Assembly: GCA_013362805.1 (NCBI GenBank)
Contig: JABFVL010000051.1
Span: forward strand, 1 to 50,309
DNA: 50,309 nucleotides
Source of the DNA: Mycobacteriales bacterium
GTDB lineage: Bacteria; Actinomycetota; Actinomycetes; Mycobacteriales; QHCE01
Reading direction: 5' to 3'
Both the position numbers and the translations under genes were made by a program. The notes beneath the pieces are model-generated. The model was given only the letters and a program-made list of their open reading frames with translations, did not search any database and had not been told where the DNA came from. This document shows, in pieces, positions 25,679-34,132 of this stretch (positions are counted from its first letter, which is position 1; each line of letters starts with the position of its first letter).

Positions 25679-25714
25679 GGCGCATCTTTTGCCGTAACAA
25701 ACCTTCGATGCGCC
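25679..25714 (-). repeat. 8-bp inverted repeat between the giant HTH gene and the ABC exporter gene
   Basis: GGCGCATC and GATGCGCC are separated by 20 nt, about 60 nt past the stop of the giant gene and 20-55 nt before the exporter ATG. It could be a terminator, an attenuator or an operator; no T-run follows on the reverse strand. Confidence 0.4.
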
Positions 25715-25773
25715 TTATTTCCAACGGACTCTCTTCTTCATTACTGAGGCTGATCGAGGAATTAGCCAAAATC

Positions 25774-28700
25774 TCAACCCGGCCCCTTTCCTGTTTTGCT
25801 TTGACGAGAAGGGCCCTGGCTTGTGGGCGACAAAGCCGCGGTGGTGTGAAGCGGGTTCTGTTCGCGGTTTTCTCTCTGCCTGCGGAGAAAATGGCCCCGT
25901 ATTCTGTTAAGAGCTAGGCGGGACGGCGTTGTGGTGCGCGCGAGGTTCGTCATACGTTCGATGTATGCCGATGGATCCGTATTCTCCAGGCAAGGCCAAC
26001 GGCAATTCCGTGCCCTCGCGTCGACGAACATGGGGCTGTCAGCGGAGTTCGAATATTCCAGGTAGCAAGGAAAGTTGTACTCAGCTTGAGGCACGACCGC
26101 TATTCGCAGCCTGTTGCCATTGACGTCCAATGCGTGTTTTAGCGCGTCAATCTGTTCGAGCGCCAGCTTTGGCGGAATTGCGCCAAGTTCCCGTGGGGCG
26201 AAGATGACATCGAGTTGCCCATACCTTCCGGAAGCGAATGCCTCTCGTTGCGTCGCTGCGATCTTCCGAATTTTGTCAACGTCGTTGGGCAACCCGCGGT
26301 ACTTCTCGCTCAGGCTGGGGCCAAGAGCCGTAATTACATTGTCAGTTAAAAGATGCAGAGGAATTTGGCCGATAGCACGGGTCCGTTCTAGACCTCGCGT
26401 GACCCACCGTCCAGGCTTGTCGAATTGGGACCCACCGTCGGTGATGCCCTGCGCCCATGTGCGCAGCTCTGCCAGGGCAAGGGCCACTGGCAGCAGTGGG
26501 ACCAGCTCCTTTTGCATGCGAGTGGAGGCGCCGCTGGCAAGCTCAGCGACGACACCTGGATATTGATAACCGTGTCCAGACGCGAGTGCGGAAAAAGCGA
26601 GATCTAGTTCTTCCATTCGGTGGTTCTTGTGGCTATTTCTGGCGATGTGATCGCGAATTGTCGCGCCAATATCTGACCATGTTGGCAGAGCCAGTGCTGG
26701 TGAGGGAGCCAACGGTAAAGGCCCTTGGTCAGAAGAGGTTTCGACTCCGATCTGGTCATACACAAGATCCAATAGAGTATGGGCTTCTAGTCCCTCCTCA
26801 CTCAATGTTGGCAGCCCCAAATTCGTTAGCAGTTGATGACAATCAGCGCGAGTGAGGTTTCGGATATCCCACTCGTGTAACTCCGGGGGAATATTCACCT
26901 CAGGGTTTACCTCACTGAGGCGTAGCAAGAGTCGGGCAAGTTCTTCCTCACCCGGCCGTGGCTCCCGCAGCCGAGCGGCGGGTGCGCTGATAATTTCAGC
27001 GCTGAGCACTACTGTCCCGTTTTCTGAATCTGGCCGCACTACAGGCTCAGTGGCGATTGTCTCGGAGCTCTTTCCGGCAATTCTCGGCGCTGGTGCGACG
27101 ATTTTCTCAGGATTGACCCATGGTGTGACTGTCAGCGGCTCATTTGGTTCTACCAGCCATCGAACCAGTCCTGACGCCAATGTTGGGTTTTGATCAATTC
27201 CCGTGTTTGTGAGTTTCAACAAATCTGAAGGCCGCAGCCCGGCTGCGTTTGCCAGCTCTCGTGTTGATGACCAATGTGTCAGTTCATGTAAGACAAGCAA
27301 ACGAGTGGCGGCGCTCCAGTGGGCTGGGAGGAGAGCCGGCAAGGCGTTGAAGCGCCTAAATCGTCGTTGCGCGTTGGCAGGGCAGTTTTCCACCAGATTG
27401 GCGATTATTGCCTCTACCGCGCCGGGGTGGCTCCCGGCGTGGCCGTCAAGGATGTTGGTGACTACTGAGTCCGGGATCGTCACGCTCTCGGCGAGAGCGC
27501 TGGCCGTGGTCTGAGTATTGCGCAGGTGCACACGCAGCAAATCGCTGGTCAACTGCCATGCTTGTTGTTCTTCGCCAAGGGGCTCTAGTTCCGGCTCCAA
27601 CCAGGCTTGAACCCTCACGATTGTGTCAGGCGAAGCGTTCAGGCTGGCGAAACTATTCATGAGCATGGCCACGGTCCGAAGGCTTATTGGCGGCCTGGCG
27701 AGCTCCCAATGCATGAGGTCGGCAGCATTTCCACCCACCGCGGCGGCGGCATCCGCCAGACTTACTCCCGCTTTTCTGCGCAAGGCTGAGTGTTGGGTCG
27801 CGATTGCGATTCGCCGTTCGGGCGCGTCACCGGCGCGGCCCGTGAGCCAATGTTGGTATCGAAGTTCTATCGCTTGCGGGTCTTGCCCCGTTCGGAGGCG
27901 TTGCTCGATGGTCCACAATATTTCTGCGGCTTCCGTTTGCCACGGGTGAGTCCCGCACAACGCGAATGCCGCTTCGGCCGCCCATAGGTCTGGCAGGCTG
28001 CGGCATCCAAAGCCGAGTTCTATTCGGGAAATAGCGTCATCTGTGAGATGGAGTTCGGCTGCGGTTTGGGCAGCGGTGCGACTCCGCATTTCTAACGTTC
28101 GGTTTAAGAGAATGGCGAGGTGTCGATCCGGCGAGCTGGCCCAGCTGGCTGTTCTCGCGGCGGGGTTGACGGCCGCAATGCGGGCCTCATGCGCTTTGGT
28201 GAGAGCCGATACTGCCGCTTCCAGTGCAGCGCGTTGTTCCTCGGGCCAATCAGCGATGGTTGGTTGGCGGGCTAAATAGTGGCGAGCGGCTCGCAATAGT
28301 TCCTGCCATTGAGGCTGGCCGCTGTCCGATGGTTTTCGGCCTTTATGTTGCTTTCGGCCCGATGGGGCGCTGGCCGCGACAGCTGAAGGGCGATTGTGCA
28401 GGTGCTTAAGCGAGTCTGCGGCTTCGCCCGTCAATGACTTGTGTTTCGCGGCGAACGCCGTATTCGTGCCGATGCCCGCCGTGAGCGCGAACGCGCTTCG
28501 AGCTATATCTATCTGTTCCCAAGTATCTAGGCGGCCCTCTTCCACGGCGACGAGTTCGTGACGACCGCAGCCGATGAGGCGGGCGAGTTCGTCCTGACCG
28601 AAGTCTCGATATTTTCGACAGAGGTGGACCAATAGGCCAATGTTCAAACCGGGCTTATTCAGCTCGATGGCTTCCCCGCGTTGCTCTCGCTTGGAAATTA

Positions 28701-29868
28701 GCGATGCGAGGTATCGCTCTCGATAGCTCTTCTCGAAGGCGGCCAAATCCGTCTCGATGGCTTTGATGAGGGCGGGATCTTCCAGGTGATATACGTCTTC
28801 TAGCAGTGTCTGCGCGTTTACTAAGAACGGCAGCAAATGGAACCAGGTGCCAGATTCCAGACGGAGTAGGTGTTCGCGTGCGGCGGCATGCTCGGTCTTT
28901 TCGTCGGTGTCTTCGTGTGGCGTTTCTGGCTGGGGCGATCGAACTGCGTGCCACAAAGCGATACTCGCCTGGTCAACAGTGAGTCCGGCGTAGGCGCGTG
29001 CCTTCTTGAGCCGCACCCGCAGCGATGCCGCGAGCGGAATTGGAATGCTGTATCGAGCATGGCCGGGTCGGACCTCGAACTTCAGAATTTCTTCCTGAGC
29101 GAGCTGGGCTACTTTAGGCGTGGCGTGGGCGATGAAATGCCGATCCAGTGCTGCCTCTACCCATGCCGCGCTTTGTAAGAAGTTGTATAGGTCGGCTGGT
29201 GTGGGTCCGGTTATGGCATAGAGCGTTTTCATCGTCGCCAGATCCGTGTAGCTGTCGTATAGATCTTTCCGAAAGAGACCTTTGCCCACACCGAGGGCGG
29301 TCAGGCGTCGTCGGTGGTCATGCTGATGCCGGTCGGGAAAAGCGCTGCTGATTTGTTCAATGTGCTCGCGGTCCAGGTCAGCTTCTTCACAGGCGGTTCG
29401 CAGCCGATAGGTGATTTGCACCGCGGCGTCTAGTTCGGCCCGGGTAAGTGCGGTGGGGGTCGTCGAGGAAATGTCGTAGCCCGAGGTAATCGCGGTTTCG
29501 CGAACCGTGCGGGCTACCGTGGGAAGGTCAGGCGCCACTGTGTCCCGCAGCAAGATTAAGGTCTGGCGCGCCGCTTCCAGAATTGGCTCGCTGGTTAGGG
29601 GAGGGGGTTGCCATCGTTCGGAGCTACGCATCCTGGTTCGTTGGCCCTGCAGCACGTCAATGAGCGGTTGTGGTGGTTCGCCGCTGGCCAAGGCCTCGGC
29701 GAGTGCGTGCAGGGCCGCGATAACGCGTGGCGAGTATCGCCCTCTGTGTTGGGTCCGCAGCTCATGTTGTGATGCGTCAAGAACCCGGGCCATTTCAGGG
29801 AGAGTGAGAGTCAAGCTATGTCGAAAATTGTCAACGATGTCACCTAGCGAGGGTTGATCCGATGCCAT
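25774..29868 (-). CDS. Giant multi-HTH protein ending in a DUF5753-like domain
   Basis: A 1364-residue soluble protein made of repeated XRE-like helical modules. I can see likely HTH units at about residues 12-60, 283-340, 411-460, 583-640, 689-740, 773-828, 855-905 and 1064-1130; clear examples are YRDFGQDELARLIGCGRHEL and RKAGVSLADAAAAVGGN. Residues ~1165-1325 follow the order of a DUF5753 domain (LIPGLLQT-like entry, R..ARQ-like helix, E/RELG, QIDAL helix, V-x-V-x-P strand, FVD strand, final helix), the domain that follows the HTH in many actinobacterial XRE regulators of about 280 residues. This protein is therefore nearly five times the usual size. A basic linker (about 500-515) separates the two halves. 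There is no membrane segment, nuclease or NTPase motif. It may be a DNA-binding scaffold or large sensor-regulator; the function is unknown. Confidence 0.8.
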   Translation of the reverse strand: MASDQPSLGDIVDNFRHSLTLTLPEMARVLDASQHELRTQHRGRYSPRVIAALHALAEALASGEPPQPLIDVLQGQRTRMRSSERWQPPPLTSEPILEAARQTLILLRDTVAPDLPTVARTVRETAITSGYDISSTTPTALTRAELDAAVQITYRLRTACEEADLDREHIEQISSAFPDRHQHDHRRRLTALGVGKGLFRKDLYDSYTDLATMKTLYAITGPTPADLYNFLQSAAWVEAALDRHFIAHATPKVAQLAQEEILKFEVRPGHARYSIPIPLAASLRVRLKKARAYAGLTVDQASIALWHAVRSPQPETPHEDTDEKTEHAAAREHLLRLESGTWFHLLPFLVNAQTLLEDVYHLEDPALIKAIETDLAAFEKSYRERYLASLISKREQRGEAIELNKPGLNIGLLVHLCRKYRDFGQDELARLIGCGRHELVAVEEGRLDTWEQIDIARSAFALTAGIGTNTAFAAKHKSLTGEAADSLKHLHNRPSAVAASAPSGRKQHKGRKPSDSGQPQWQELLRAARHYLARQPTIADWPEEQRAALEAAVSALTKAHEARIAAVNPAARTASWASSPDRHLAILLNRTLEMRSRTAAQTAAELHLTDDAISRIELGFGCRSLPDLWAAEAAFALCGTHPWQTEAAEILWTIEQRLRTGQDPQAIELRYQHWLTGRAGDAPERRIAIATQHSALRRKAGVSLADAAAAVGGNAADLMHWELARPPISLRTVAMLMNSFASLNASPDTIVRVQAWLEPELEPLGEEQQAWQLTSDLLRVHLRNTQTTASALAESVTIPDSVVTNILDGHAGSHPGAVEAIIANLVENCPANAQRRFRRFNALPALLPAHWSAATRLLVLHELTHWSSTRELANAAGLRPSDLLKLTNTGIDQNPTLASGLVRWLVEPNEPLTVTPWVNPEKIVAPAPRIAGKSSETIATEPVVRPDSENGTVVLSAEIISAPAARLREPRPGEEELARLLLRLSEVNPEVNIPPELHEWDIRNLTRADCHQLLTNLGLPTLSEEGLEAHTLLDLVYDQIGVETSSDQGPLPLAPSPALALPTWSDIGATIRDHIARNSHKNHRMEELDLAFSALASGHGYQYPGVVAELASGASTRMQKELVPLLPVALALAELRTWAQGITDGGSQFDKPGRWVTRGLERTRAIGQIPLHLLTDNVITALGPSLSEKYRGLPNDVDKIRKIAATQREAFASGRYGQLDVIFAPRELGAIPPKLALEQIDALKHALDVNGNRLRIAVVPQAEYNFPCYLEYSNSADSPMFVDARARNCRWPCLENTDPSAYIERMTNLARTTTPSRLALNRIRGHFLRRQRENREQNPLHTTAALSPTSQGPSRQSKTGKGPG

Positions 29869-29983
29869 CCGTCAATAGTGGCGAAGATGCCGCTGTAATC
29901 TGCAGAACACGGATTAATGTGGCGAATGACGCATAGGGGTTTCAGTCACTGACCAAAGCGGAATGGCCGGCTGGGTTTCCAAC

Positions 29984-30766
29984 CTATTTCTGTTGGTGTG
30001 TTTGCCGTGGTGGCGTTTTCGTTGAGCAGGTTTTGTAGATCTCCCGCATCGCCACGTTGCGCGCGTTGAGCCCGTTGATCATCGTGCCATGATCTCCGAA
30101 TTGGATATTTACCATGGTGTTGGGAATGTGCGGCAACGCGCAATCTTCGGCTATCCGGTCGGTAAGGCCTGGTACAAAGCGGAAGAGAGGAGCCTGGAGG
30201 AACAAAGGGTTCTGAGATCGGTACGAATCGACGATTTCGGCGTTCCAGCCGCTTCCGCGCACCTCTTCGGCATGACCCTGCGTGTTGTTACGGGTGACAT
30301 TCATACCAATGATTGCAGTGGGAACTTTGCCTAAATTGACCGGTTCGAGAACACAGTTTTGTTCGCCCGCAGCGGCGGCAAGGTGCCATTTGCCGGCGTC
30401 TTTCCACACGTCTTGACCCCGATCGTCTACTAAGAACACGTCGATCGTCGTGTCTTTCGCGGCCCAGTTGTCGACGCAGGCATCGACGAGTAGTTCGCCC
30501 TGTGCGTTGCGAGTGCTGGCGAAGATGACGGAACCGTCGGGGATTTTCGTTGCGGAGTTACCGCTGTCTGTTTCGTCGGCGAATGCCGTGACCCGTGGCG
30601 GAACATCGATGGTGGGTGGAGTGACCGTCACCGTGGGCCGCTTCTCGGGCGCTGCGAGTCCGCCGGCGATGGCAAGAGCGATCATTGTGGCGCCCGCCAG
30701 CAGAATCTTGTTGTTTCTTCTGCTCTGCCAAGGTGAACGTGTTTGGTTCGTGTTCGTGCCGCTCAT
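29984..30766 (-). CDS. Membrane-anchored extracytoplasmic protein, unknown family
   Basis: A 260-residue protein with a basic N-terminus (SRRNNK), one hydrophobic helix at about residues 21-40 (ILLAGATMIALAIAGGLAA) and a Pro/Thr/Val-rich stretch, then a soluble domain of about 190 residues with four to five Cys that could form disulfides outside the membrane. A GGGTGGGG ribosome-binding site supports this ATG over one 19 codons upstream. I do not recognise the domain. It lies between the giant multi-HTH gene and the IS30-HTH/GbsR gene on the same strand and may share a transcript with either. Confidence 0.75.
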   Translation of the reverse strand: MSGTNTNQTRSPWQSRRNNKILLAGATMIALAIAGGLAAPEKRPTVTVTPPTIDVPPRVTAFADETDSGNSATKIPDGSVIFASTRNAQGELLVDACVDNWAAKDTTIDVFLVDDRGQDVWKDAGKWHLAAAAGEQNCVLEPVNLGKVPTAIIGMNVTRNNTQGHAEEVRGSGWNAEIVDSYRSQNPLFLQAPLFRFVPGLTDRIAEDCALPHIPNTMVNIQFGDHGTMINGLNARNVAMREIYKTCSTKTPPRQTHQQK

Positions 30767-30873
30767 GTCCCCACCCAAAACTTGTTTGCTATTAGCGAAA
30801 TTATAAACGCAACAGTGACCCATGTGAGTGGGAAATCTGTGAGGTCAGTCCCAAATGAGCGGCGCTCGCGTGC

Positions 30874-31620
30874 TTATGGCTGCGGGGTGGCGGCGACATC
30901 CGAGCTCTCTTGGGGTTTTGTGTAGAGGACGTCGCGGGCTTGCTCCGCGGCACGAGTGATGCTTTCGCCGACGAAGTCGAGAAAGCGGGCGACGTTTTCA
31001 AGGCGAGTGCCGGCTGGCGTGTGAGGACCGAGAATGTTGACGCCGGCTCGTGTGGTTTCGACGAGCTGAGCATTAGACCGGGCGCTAGCGACCATCGCCT
31101 GATACCAGATGTCGTCATCGACTACGTAGCGTTCGCGACGGCGCTCGTCACGTTCTCGACGGATGAGGCTCTGGCTCTCTAGGAAGGCGATCGCTTTCGA
31201 GACCGACGCCGGGCTGACGTGAAGACGTCGAACAAGTTCGGAGGCGGTGAGACTGCCCGCGTCGGTGGTGTATAGGCAGACCAACACTCGAGACATCATC
31301 TTGGGCAAACCCGATTGCATGAGGACGGTAGTGAACGCTTCTTCATATTCGAGTACGTCTTCGGCGTTGCGTCCGTGCGCCTGTGGCGGGATGTGAAACT
31401 CGCGGGGTTCTGATGATCTGCGCCGTTGGGTGCGACGTTCGGTGGCGCGGTGAGCCAGATCTGCCCGGTACGCGCTCGGGCCGCCGTTGCGCATCACCTC
31501 GCGGGTGATGGTCGAGGTTGGCCGCCCAAGGCCTCTAGCGATTTCCGCGTAGGCGAGGTTGTCGGCTAGCCCAAGCGCGATTTGTTGACGCTCTCGCTGG
31601 GTAAGTCTGCCTCCGGGCAC
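30874..31620 (-). CDS. Regulator: IS30-like HTH fused to a GbsR/MarR winged helix
   Basis: A 248-residue regulator. Residues 1-70 match the N-terminal HTH_38 of IS30-type transposases (LTQRERQQIALGLADNLAYAEIA, then GRPTSTITREVMRNGG and an Arg-rich helix). Residues ~85-190 are a MarR/GbsR winged helix: LTASELVRRLHVSPASVSKAIAFLESQSLIRRERDERRRERYV. There is no DDE catalytic domain, so this is a regulator and not a transposase. Start: a GTG with AAGGAG six bases upstream; the TTG five codons earlier is less likely. It is divergent from the DUF4097 gene across a region full of GCAAC half-sites, which it probably binds. The same pairing is known in other actinomycetes. Confidence 0.85.
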   Translation of the reverse strand: MPGGRLTQRERQQIALGLADNLAYAEIARGLGRPTSTITREVMRNGGPSAYRADLAHRATERRTQRRRSSEPREFHIPPQAHGRNAEDVLEYEEAFTTVLMQSGLPKMMSRVLVCLYTTDAGSLTASELVRRLHVSPASVSKAIAFLESQSLIRRERDERRRERYVVDDDIWYQAMVASARSNAQLVETTRAGVNILGPHTPAGTRLENVARFLDFVGESITRAAEQARDVLYTKPQESSDVAATPQP

Positions 31621-31676
31621 TGGAGTCTCCTTCAAGCTATATGTTTCGCCACCATAGCGTTCACTGTCATCTCATT

Positions 31677-31800
31677 GCAACGAATTATCTGGTTCGTTGC
31701 GTTACTTTGCAGACCCATTGCAACAATATCAGGCGGTTTACCAGCGGGAATACAAATCCTATGCAACGAGTATGTTGCTAGAATCATGAACGCAACGTAG
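31677..31800. promoter_or_regulatory. Repeated GCAAC operators between the GbsR-like and DUF4097 genes
   Basis: GCAACGAA-N8-TTCGTTGC (31677-31700) and GCAAC-N6-GTTGC (31763-31778) are perfect inverted repeats. Single GCAAC boxes also occur near 31720 and 31792, giving about six half-sites in 124 nt between two divergent genes. This is strong positional evidence for the operator array of the IS30-HTH/GbsR regulator. Confidence 0.65.
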
Positions 31801-31840
31801 CGTTTGCTGTATCGGAAACAGCGAACAAATGGAGAAAACG

Positions 31841-32506
31841 ATGCAAAACTTTGACACACCCGCCCCCATCACCGTCGTCCTCGACGTCCCCGCCGGGCGA
31901 GTGCAATTCATCGCCGCCGATCGGGCGGACACCGCGGTGGAGGTGCTTCCGGCGAACCCTTCAAAGGGTCGCGACGTGAAGGCTGCCGAGCAGGCGAAAA
32001 TTGAATACGTCGACGGCGTATTGCGGATTGAAATGCCGGCAAAGAACCAGGTTTTCGGAGCGCCCGGATCTGTTGAGGTGACAATCCAGCTTCCTACTAA
32101 TTCTCGGATCGAGGCGAAGGCGGCCGCTACCGAATTTCGGGCTGTTGGGCGGCTAGGCGATGTGGCCTTTGAGGGTGCGTACGGGCAGATCAAGGTCGAC
32201 GAGGCCGCGCAAGCCCGCATCGCTGCCGTCGCAGGTGATGTGGTCATCGGTCGCCTAACTGGATCCGCTGAAATCAGCACCAGTAAAGGCGATATTCGGA
32301 TCGACGAGGCGACGGGCGGCACGGTCACCTTGAGTACGCAGGCCGGTGATGTGTCGATCGGTGCCGCCCACGGAGTCTCGGCTTCTCTGGACGCCGGTAC
32401 TGCATACGGTCGAATCCGCAACGCGCTCAAGAACACCGATGGAGCAGCCGAGCTGACCATTCATGCCACCACGGCTTACGGCGACATTGACGCTCGTAGC
32501 TTGTAG
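31841..32506 (+). CDS. DUF4097 family beta-strand repeat protein
   Basis: A 221-residue protein made of short beta repeats with the alternating pattern of DUF4097 (GDVAFEGAYGQIKVDEA, GDIRIDEATGGTVTLSTQAGDVSIG). The family is predicted to form a right-handed beta-helix; its biochemical role is not known. There is no signal peptide, so it appears cytoplasmic. The second Met is chosen because GGAG lies six bases before it; the ATG 12 nt upstream is possible. It is divergently controlled with the GbsR-like regulator. Confidence 0.87.
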   Translation: MQNFDTPAPITVVLDVPAGRVQFIAADRADTAVEVLPANPSKGRDVKAAEQAKIEYVDGVLRIEMPAKNQVFGAPGSVEVTIQLPTNSRIEAKAAATEFRAVGRLGDVAFEGAYGQIKVDEAAQARIAAVAGDVVIGRLTGSAEISTSKGDIRIDEATGGTVTLSTQAGDVSIGAAHGVSASLDAGTAYGRIRNALKNTDGAAELTIHATTAYGDIDARSL

Positions 32507-32577
32507 GCACATGTCGAGCCTTGCCTGGTCGCCCTGAGAATCCGTTTTTGGGGCGGCTAGCAGGGCTGCATAATTAG

Positions 32578-32599
32578 TAAACGCACATTCGTTTATAAT
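32578..32599 (+). promoter_or_regulatory. Operator and -10 box of the SDR-TetR operon; leaderless start likely
   Basis: TAAACG-N6-CGTTTA (32578-32595) is a perfect inverted repeat overlapping a consensus -10 TATAAT (32594-32599). The SDR ATG begins 7 nt after the -10, where transcription should start, and there is no ribosome-binding site, so the mRNA is probably leaderless. The TetR protein encoded by the second gene is the likely binder, blocking RNA polymerase directly. Confidence 0.7.
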
Positions 32600-32605
32600 G
32601 GGTTC

Positions 32606-33520
32606 ATGCCAACATATGATCAGCCCCTCGCTGGCCGCGTCGCGCTTGTCGCTGGTGCCACCCGCGGCTGTGGTCGCGCGATCGCAATCGAACTCGGTGC
32701 GCTCGGCGCCACCGTTTATGGCAGTGGTCGTTCCACTCGCTCCGGCCGCTCACCGATAGATCGGCCCGAAACAATCGAAGACACAGCCGAACTCGTCACG
32801 GCCGCTGGCGGCGAAGGTGTGGCCGTGCGGTGCGACCACGCCAACGAGATCGAAGTCAAAGCGCTAGTGAGCCGCATTCGTGGCGAGCATGGACGACTCG
32901 ACATCCTCATCAATGACATTTGGGGTGGAGATTCGTTTCTCGAGTGGGAAAAACCCTTGTGGGAACATTCCCTCGATGCCACCCTCGGCGTACTGCGCAA
33001 CGGAATCGAAACACACCTCATCACCAGCCACTTCGCGATCCCACTCATGCTGGAACATAAAGGTGGGCTCGTCATCGAAGTAGGCGATGGCAAAGGTGAT
33101 GTGCCTTATCGGGCCAACATGTCCTATGACCTCGTAAAAGCAGCTGTAGTGCGGATGGGAGCAGCTCTCGCGCACGAGCTCCGGCCACACGGGATCACCG
33201 CCTTGAGCGTCACTCCGGGCTATTTGCGGTCCGAGGCGATGCTCGACCACTTTGGCGTCACTGAAAAGACATGGCGAGATGCGGCCGATCACGTCCCCTT
33301 CTTTGATCACTCGGAGACCCCGCACCTGCTTGCCCGTGGGATCGCCGCCCTTGCGGCCGATCCCAAAAGGGACCGCTTCAATGGCCAATGCCTTGGCTCA
33401 TGGGACCTGATGCGCACCTACGAATTGGCGGACCTCGACGGCAGCCAACCCGACTGGGGCGCGGTTGATCTGGAAGCGCGTCGAAATACTTTGACCAGCG
33501 GAATGCCGGAGCCAACATAA
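32606..33520 (+). CDS. Short-chain dehydrogenase/reductase (DHRS1-like)
   Basis: A 304-residue SDR. The cofactor motif reads GATRGCGRAIA; the usual NAG is replaced by INDIWGGD, a feature of the DHRS1-like branch, and the catalytic Tyr-Lys pair is in YDLVKAAV. The chain continues about 50 residues beyond classical SDRs, including the HFGVTEKTW and DGSQPDWG blocks common to this branch. It is NAD(P)H-dependent and cytoplasmic; the substrate is unknown. It is co-transcribed with a TetR regulator whose ATG shares a base with its stop codon. Confidence 0.9.
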   Translation: MPTYDQPLAGRVALVAGATRGCGRAIAIELGALGATVYGSGRSTRSGRSPIDRPETIEDTAELVTAAGGEGVAVRCDHANEIEVKALVSRIRGEHGRLDILINDIWGGDSFLEWEKPLWEHSLDATLGVLRNGIETHLITSHFAIPLMLEHKGGLVIEVGDGKGDVPYRANMSYDLVKAAVVRMGAALAHELRPHGITALSVTPGYLRSEAMLDHFGVTEKTWRDAADHVPFFDHSETPHLLARGIAALAADPKRDRFNGQCLGSWDLMRTYELADLDGSQPDWGAVDLEARRNTLTSGMPEPT

Positions 33521-34098
33521 TGGCGCGCCCACGAACGATCAGCGATGAAGCGGTCCTGGACGCGGTTCTCGCCCTCGCGAATCGTGTCGGGCCGGCGCGC
33601 GTGACCTTCGCATCGGCCGCCACCGAAACGGGCTTGTCGGCGGCCACACTCGTTCAGCGCTTCGGCACCAAACGTGCAATGCTACTCGCCGCCGATAAAC
33701 GCGGCGTTGATGTGTGGGCGAGTGCATTGGATCGCTCGAAAGCCACATCGCCACTTGGCCGCGTCATCGAAGGGCTGGTCCTCGCTGTTGATTCGATCGC
33801 TACACCAGAACACATGGCGAACTCGCTCGCGATGCTCCAACTTGACCTCACTGACTCCGACTTTCACGCCGAGACACTTCGGGGCGCCCGCGCCGTGCGC
33901 GCGCATGTCGAACAAGCCCTCGGCGCCGCGTTGGATGTGGGCGAGCTGCGCGCCGCCGTCGAGGTCGCCTCGCTCGCGAAAGTGCTCGAAACCGCGTACT
34001 ACGGTGCCATGATCGGTTGGGCGATTCACCGAGAAGGCACTCTTGCAAACTGGATGCGCGAGCAGATTGAAGCGGTACTGACGCCTTATCGCGCGTGA
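33520..34098 (+). CDS. TetR family transcriptional regulator
   Basis: A 192-residue repressor with an N-terminal HTH (VTFASAATETGLSAATLVQRFGTKRAMLLAA) and an all-helical ligand domain. The stop of the SDR gene and this ATG overlap as TAATG, so it is translationally coupled. It most likely represses its own operon at TAAACG-N6-CGTTTA and is released by the substrate or product of the SDR enzyme. Confidence 0.9.
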   Translation: MARPRTISDEAVLDAVLALANRVGPARVTFASAATETGLSAATLVQRFGTKRAMLLAADKRGVDVWASALDRSKATSPLGRVIEGLVLAVDSIATPEHMANSLAMLQLDLTDSDFHAETLRGARAVRAHVEQALGAALDVGELRAAVEVASLAKVLETAYYGAMIGWAIHREGTLANWMREQIEAVLTPYRA

Positions 34099-34104
34099 GT
34101 GATT

Positions 34105-34120
34105 CGGCACCAACCTGCCG
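34105..34120. terminator. Small hairpin between convergent TetR and subtilase genes
   Basis: CGGCA and TGCCG with a 6-nt loop lie in the 34-nt gap between two convergent stop codons. The stem is only 5 bp, so this is a weak call. Confidence 0.3.
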
Positions 34121-34132
34121 CGCATCCCAGAG

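Noticed and set aside
30874..31620. IS30 transposase fragment
   Set aside because: Only the HTH matches; the rest is an intact MarR/GbsR regulator with its own start, divergent target and operators, and no terminal inverted repeats are visible.
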